A stretch of DNA of 35,522 nucleotides from positions 1-35,522 of the forward strand of contig CALUGQ010000018.1 of the NCBI GenBank assembly GCA_944320235.1, read 5' to 3'. Source of the DNA: an uncultured Prevotella sp. Lineage in GTDB: Bacteria > Bacteroidota > Bacteroidia > Bacteroidales > Bacteroidaceae. Below, piece after piece: positions 31,546-35,522 of the stretch. The notes beneath the pieces were generated by a model. The model had not been told where the DNA came from. It saw only the letters and a list, made by a program, of their open reading frames with translations, and did not search any database. Every line of letters starts with the position of its first letter. Position 1 is the first letter of the stretch. The translations under genes were made by a program, and so were the position numbers.

Positions 31546-33558
31546 ATGAAAGATATTCTATCATACGAATCGGATATATGGTCTTGTGCAGACCTTCTTA
31601 TTGCTGTGGGAATAAAACAAAGCGATTTCCCAAAGCACATGATGCCCTTCTTTGCATTGGTTATGCTCGAAGGACGTATGCGCAATGCAATGGCTAATAT
31701 AGAGCGGACGGAAGGATTGAGCCGCAAGGACGACATGGAAAAATTTGTGGAAGCATTCAAGGACAGGGATTGCGGATACAATGAGTATATTGTCAAGGAT
31801 GGCAAGACGCTGTCAGACATCTGTAACAACGATAAAACCTTTGAAGATGATTTCCGCCACTATCTTGCAGGTTTCGACGGAAAGCTAAAGGAATTGCTCG
31901 GCATAGAGCGAGGCACAAATGATAGTAAATATCTGAATCTTGACGGCATTATCGCTGAGCTTCGCAAGAAAGGGGTGCTCTTGCAATATGTGACCAAGTG
32001 GGCGCAAATTGACTTATCCCCATATAATAATTCTGAAATAACGACTCTTGAAGAGCATATCAAGCGCAAGTGGGCGGATATTTCTGCAGAAACAGCCGGA
32101 GAACAATATACGCCGGAGGACATTATTGCACTGATTGCCGAGATTGTGGCTGCAAAAATTGATATTCCTAAAGATGACTTCGTAGCTTTGTATGACCCGA
32201 CCTGTGGCGGTGCGAACCTGCTTTTCGGCGTGGCAGACCGTCTTAAGAATATTAGTGGATATAAATACATCCAGACTTTCGGGCAGGACTTTAATGATGC
32301 ACTGTATGCTTTGGCAAGCATAGAATCCAAGTTTCGTGAAAACTCAAGGATTGAATACGGCAACACTTTGACGGAAGGCAAATTCAACGATAAAGAATTT
32401 GATGTCGTTGTGGCAAATCCTCCATACGGCATACCTTGGAAAGGATTTGAGAAAGAGGTGCGTCAGAACCAGACCGGACAATTTGCTTTTTATCCATCAG
32501 TTAGTGATGGCCAATTATTATTTCTTCAGCACAACGTAAATCATTTATGGAAAGATAAGGGTATTGTCGTTGAGGTCAACAATGGCAGTTCGCTGTTCAG
32601 CGGCGATGCCGGCAGCGGCGAGAGCAACATCCGCAAATACATTTTCGACAACGACTGGGTGGAGGCCATCGTGCAGATGCCTTCCGATGAGTTCTTCAAT
32701 ACGGGCATCGTCACTTACCTTTGGATACTGAATAAGAAAAAGCCAGCCAGGCGCAAGGATAAGGTTATTCTTATCAATGCCTCTGACCTTTGGCAGCCAT
32801 TGAAAAAGAACAAAGGCTCCAAGCGGAAAGAGATGAATGCGGAGCATCGCAAGCGGATTGTTGATTCCCTTGTGCGCTTCGAGGACAACGGTATTTCCAA
32901 GATTTTCGACAAATGGCATTTCTACTTTAACAAGCAGCAAATACAGCTCACGGAAGTTGACAAGAATGGTCGTTACGTAAGCCAATCGCTTGGCTGCACA
33001 GGTGAAACATTTAAAATCAAGGATGCCGACATTGTGGCAGTCTACACTTCCGGCAGTTGGAAGTGGCCTCTTGATGACGAGAAGGAATGGAAGAACCAAG
33101 AGGAAATGGTTCGCCTTCGCCATATTACGAGTCCTACCATTGTCTCCACGTCTGAGTATTTTTATTGGGCTGATAATACAAATGGGGTGATTATGCGCAC
33201 ATCTGTTGCCACAGGAGTGCATGAGTTGCTTGGTGTGGGAAGTATCACTGTGACATACAACCGTACCCGGAGAGGCGATAAGACCTGTACGGTAAAAATA
33301 GCCGATTCTACATACAAGGACTTCGAGATTATTCCTTATCATCCGGATGCGGAACAGAACAGCAAAGACATCCTCGCATTCATGGGTCGGTACATATCCA
33401 AGCCTTACCGCCTGCTCGACAATACAGTAGGGGTTGAAGTAAACTTTAACAAGGAGTTTTATGTGCCTGAAACGGTAGAACCGGTTGACTCTATCCTTGC
33501 GGAAATAGCGGAGATTGATAAGGAACTGGCTAATCTTGAAAAGGAATTTGGAGTATGA
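31546..33558 (+). CDS. hsdM: Type I restriction-modification methyltransferase subunit
   Basis: 670 residues. It methylates adenine N6 in the target set by HsdS and is needed with HsdS and HsdR for restriction. Helical N-terminal HsdM_N-like region (about 1-170); GEQYTPEDI introduces the catalytic domain; the SAM-binding motif I reads DPTCGGANLL (from Asp217), a variant of the usual G-S-G centre; the catalytic NPPY is at 291-294. A long C-terminal extension (about 490-670) ends in a helix, EIAEIDKELANLEKEF, suited to HsdS contact. The HTH gene ends 3 bp upstream, and hsdS overlaps the stop by ATGA. Confidence 0.94.
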   Translation: MKDILSYESDIWSCADLLIAVGIKQSDFPKHMMPFFALVMLEGRMRNAMANIERTEGLSRKDDMEKFVEAFKDRDCGYNEYIVKDGKTLSDICNNDKTFEDDFRHYLAGFDGKLKELLGIERGTNDSKYLNLDGIIAELRKKGVLLQYVTKWAQIDLSPYNNSEITTLEEHIKRKWADISAETAGEQYTPEDIIALIAEIVAAKIDIPKDDFVALYDPTCGGANLLFGVADRLKNISGYKYIQTFGQDFNDALYALASIESKFRENSRIEYGNTLTEGKFNDKEFDVVVANPPYGIPWKGFEKEVRQNQTGQFAFYPSVSDGQLLFLQHNVNHLWKDKGIVVEVNNGSSLFSGDAGSGESNIRKYIFDNDWVEAIVQMPSDEFFNTGIVTYLWILNKKKPARRKDKVILINASDLWQPLKKNKGSKRKEMNAEHRKRIVDSLVRFEDNGISKIFDKWHFYFNKQQIQLTEVDKNGRYVSQSLGCTGETFKIKDADIVAVYTSGSWKWPLDDEKEWKNQEEMVRLRHITSPTIVSTSEYFYWADNTNGVIMRTSVATGVHELLGVGSITVTYNRTRRGDKTCTVKIADSTYKDFEIIPYHPDAEQNSKDILAFMGRYISKPYRLLDNTVGVEVNFNKEFYVPETVEPVDSILAEIAEIDKELANLEKEFGV

Positions 33559-34763
33559 GGCTAAAAGACGTAGCAATATTAAATCCGAATTATATTGGAG
33601 CAGATTTGGGTGATGAACTTGTTTCGTTCTCTCCAATGGAATGCCTTAGATTCGACAATCTAAGACCCTATATAATTCCTTTTAAAAATGCAAAAGGTAA
33701 ATATACATATTTCGCGAATAATGATGTCTTATTTGCAAAAGTTACTCCTTGTTTTGAAAATCTAAACATAGCAGTTGCCTCAAATCTTGTAAATGGCATA
33801 GGCTTTGGTTCTTCAGAAATTAACGTTCTCAGATTTTCTGATGATTGCTATGCAAGATATTTCTTTTATCTTGTATGTTCGCGTTCATTTATTGATAAGG
33901 GGTGTGCATCAATGTGTGGTGTTGGAGGCTTAAAGCGAGTTAATCCCCTTGCTGTAACGACATTTGAATTCGAGTTACCTTCACGATTAGAGCAAGAAGC
34001 CATAGCGGCTTATTTGGATAAGGAATGCGGAAAAATTGGGAAGGAGATAGGTTTGCTAGAACGAAAAGTTGATTGTTATCGCCGTTTGAAACATTCATTA
34101 ATAAATCGTGCCATTACTCGTGGACTAGCTTCTAATGTTTCATTAAGACCATCTGGATTACGTTGGATGCCATATATCCCAGCACATTGGAAAATAGGTA
34201 GAGTTCGTGACTTTTTTGAATATCGCAATGAAAAAGTGTCTGAAACAGATTTCCCTCCATTATCCGTAACAAAGAATGGTGTTGTCCCGCAGATGGATAA
34301 TGTTGCGAAATCATTAGCAGAAGGAGAGACTCGTAAAAAAGTATGCAAAGATGACTTTGTTGTCAATTCAAGAAGCGACCGTAAAGGGTCATGTGGTACT
34401 TCTCCACTTGACGGGTCAGTATCTTTAATCTATATTGTACTAAAGCCCAAAGACATTCTCCCTAATTTTGTAAATTACTATTTCCATAGTAACGATTGGA
34501 TAGAAGAGTTTTATAGAAATGGGAAAGGTATTGTTGCCGACCTTTGGACAACAAACTATGTCACAATGCGGAATATAGAAATAGCAACACCTCCAATTCA
34601 AGAACAACATGAAATTGTTGCCTATCTCGATGACAAATGCAATAAGATAGACGCAATCATTAAGAAGACAGAATCTAAGATCGAGTTATTGAAAGAATTG
34701 AAACGCTCACTGATAAACGAAGTAGTAACCGGCCAACGTGCCATTAATATCTCAAAGTCATGA
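33555..34763 (+). CDS. hsdS: Type I restriction-modification specificity subunit
   Basis: 402 residues. Two target-recognition domains (about 1-143 and 195-345) alternate with two conserved helical regions: EQEAIAAYLDKECGKI at about 146-190 and EQHEIVAYLDDKCNKI at 350-395. The two repeats are the usual half-subunit duplication that gives a bipartite target sequence. The recognised sequence cannot be read from the protein. The gene is noticeably more AT-rich than its neighbours, common for variable TRDs. It begins inside the hsdM stop (ATGA) and its own stop overlaps hsdR. In many Bacteroidetes loci silent hsdS pieces and a recombinase shuffle the TRDs; none is in this window. Confidence 0.94.
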   Translation: MRLKDVAILNPNYIGADLGDELVSFSPMECLRFDNLRPYIIPFKNAKGKYTYFANNDVLFAKVTPCFENLNIAVASNLVNGIGFGSSEINVLRFSDDCYARYFFYLVCSRSFIDKGCASMCGVGGLKRVNPLAVTTFEFELPSRLEQEAIAAYLDKECGKIGKEIGLLERKVDCYRRLKHSLINRAITRGLASNVSLRPSGLRWMPYIPAHWKIGRVRDFFEYRNEKVSETDFPPLSVTKNGVVPQMDNVAKSLAEGETRKKVCKDDFVVNSRSDRKGSCGTSPLDGSVSLIYIVLKPKDILPNFVNYYFHSNDWIEEFYRNGKGIVADLWTTNYVTMRNIEIATPPIQEQHEIVAYLDDKCNKIDAIIKKTESKIELLKELKRSLINEVVTGQRAINISKS

Positions 34764-35522
34764 TAGAACTTGAACTGCAAGGCGAATATGTTATGGACTT
34801 CTTCTGCCGCCGTAGCGACGGGCTTGGGTTCCGTGAGGTAAAGAATAATGCCGTTACGCCCGACCTCTTCATACCGTCCGATTTAAAGGAGTTCTTGAAG
34901 GAAAATTCACGTGCCGGCTGGCGCAACCTGCTTAGACGCAACGAATATAACGGCGATGAGCGGAAGCTGCTCCGCGACATAATGGATGACATTAGGCACA
35001 AAATAGAAGCGAGTGCCAATGTGGCCATATTCCTGAACGGCACCACGAAAAACAAGCCTTATTCTTTTGGCGGAGAGACATTAAAACTTTTGTATGTCAG
35101 TGGCACGGAGCTTCGCGGTGATGAAGATTTTGAAAAAAATATCTTTTCTGCTGTAGAGGAAATGACTTATTCTTTTCATCATGAAGGAAAAAGAATTTTC
35201 GCGTTTCGTCCAGACCTGTCATTCTTTGTAAACGGCATATTCTTGGGATATGCAGAACTGAAGAGCAACTTTACTAATCAGACGGCAAGAAAAAATGGGC
35301 GCAAAAAGGTAATTGCCGACTATCTTGAGGCAGTTTGGGAATATACCAAGATTGCCAACGGGAATGATGTGCAGCAATCGCTCCGCCGCTCGATGTTAAG
35401 GCCGTTCGAGAAATCCATCCACCTTGTCACGACAGATATATACAATACATACGTATTGCGCAATCCCGGACAATTCTTTGACGAAGCCAAAAAGGGATTT
35501 CAGGAAAATCTGATTACCATCT
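34760..35522 (+). CDS. hsdR: Type I restriction endonuclease subunit, N-terminal part
   Basis: Open from ATG 34760 (MIELELQGEYVMDFF) to the window end, 254 codons; a full HsdR is usually around 1000 residues, so most lies outside. This part is the N-terminal nuclease domain: PD at 151-152 in RPDLSFFVNG and E-x-K at 166-168 in YAELKSN make a PD-(D/E)xK site. The helicase motor is not yet reached. The gene overlaps the hsdS stop by ATGA, so translation is coupled. No frameshift is seen in the visible part. Confidence 0.93.
   Translation, partial: MIELELQGEYVMDFFCRRSDGLGFREVKNNAVTPDLFIPSDLKEFLKENSRAGWRNLLRRNEYNGDERKLLRDIMDDIRHKIEASANVAIFLNGTTKNKPYSFGGETLKLLYVSGTELRGDEDFEKNIFSAVEEMTYSFHHEGKRIFAFRPDLSFFVNGIFLGYAELKSNFTNQTARKNGRKKVIADYLEAVWEYTKIANGNDVQQSLRRSMLRPFEKSIHLVTTDIYNTYVLRNPGQFFDEAKKGFQENLITI

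Overview
The window looks like chromosomal DNA from a GC-rich member of the Bacteroidales, probably Prevotellaceae. Most recognisable genes have their natural relatives in that order (DUF4369/TlpA-like thioredoxin proteins, type III glutamine synthetase, AguA/AguB, DUF4922/SpoIID proteins). Promoters have the Bacteroidetes form: TTTG or TTG, 19-20 bp, then TAnnTTTG. The genus assignment is inference. No rRNA, tRNA, CRISPR array, prophage or intact insertion sequence was seen.

Layout. 1-148 carries two copies of a structured interspersed repeat, then a DNA/RNA non-specific nuclease lipoprotein (149-1057). 1302-1502 is a compact MITE-like element with 23-bp terminal inverted repeats ending in TTAA; it abuts the stop codon of the next gene. 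1499-7243 (minus strand) is a five-gene operon of tandem exported thioredoxin-fold paralogs of two subfamilies. 7244-8225 is gene-free: it holds that operon's promoter and leader plus hairpin repeats. 8226-9871 is Nif3 plus a coiled-coil zinc-ribbon protein. 10178-12046 is a large exported thioredoxin protein with a CQPC active site. 12236-16490 is agmatine deiminase, N-carbamoylputrescine amidase and glutamine synthetase III: two steps to putrescine that release ammonia, and an enzyme able to recapture it. 16656-18377 holds a DUF554 membrane protein and an AEC-family carrier, transcribed divergently. 18690-21552 holds a nitronate monooxygenase/FabK-like flavoprotein, an aspartate-dehydrogenase-like protein and a 2-hydroxyacid-dehydrogenase-like protein; the last two appear to lack classical catalytic residues. 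21749-26836 is a 1253-residue fusion (two GT-A-like glycosyltransferase modules, DUF4922 HIT-like phosphorylase module, SpoIID/LytB domain) followed 30 bp later by an AmpG-like transporter, which suggests peptidoglycan-fragment handling. 26903-30919 holds a small lipoprotein, a DUF418 membrane protein, an EamA transporter and a DUF3737 beta-helix protein.

From about 31.0 kb the DNA becomes visibly AT-richer and contains a type I restriction-modification operon: a small HTH regulator with a possible frameshift, hsdM, hsdS and a partial hsdR running off the end. The genes overlap by ATGA and the island is likely horizontally acquired.

The strongest material for discovery is in the fusion protein, the thioredoxin array, and four families of intergenic repeats: the TTAA-ended MITE-like element, the TTTGCAT leader-like repeat, the AAGGAGTT long hairpins between convergent genes, and AAAACGG hairpin clusters with a nearby GTAAC-GAAAT-GTTAC motif.
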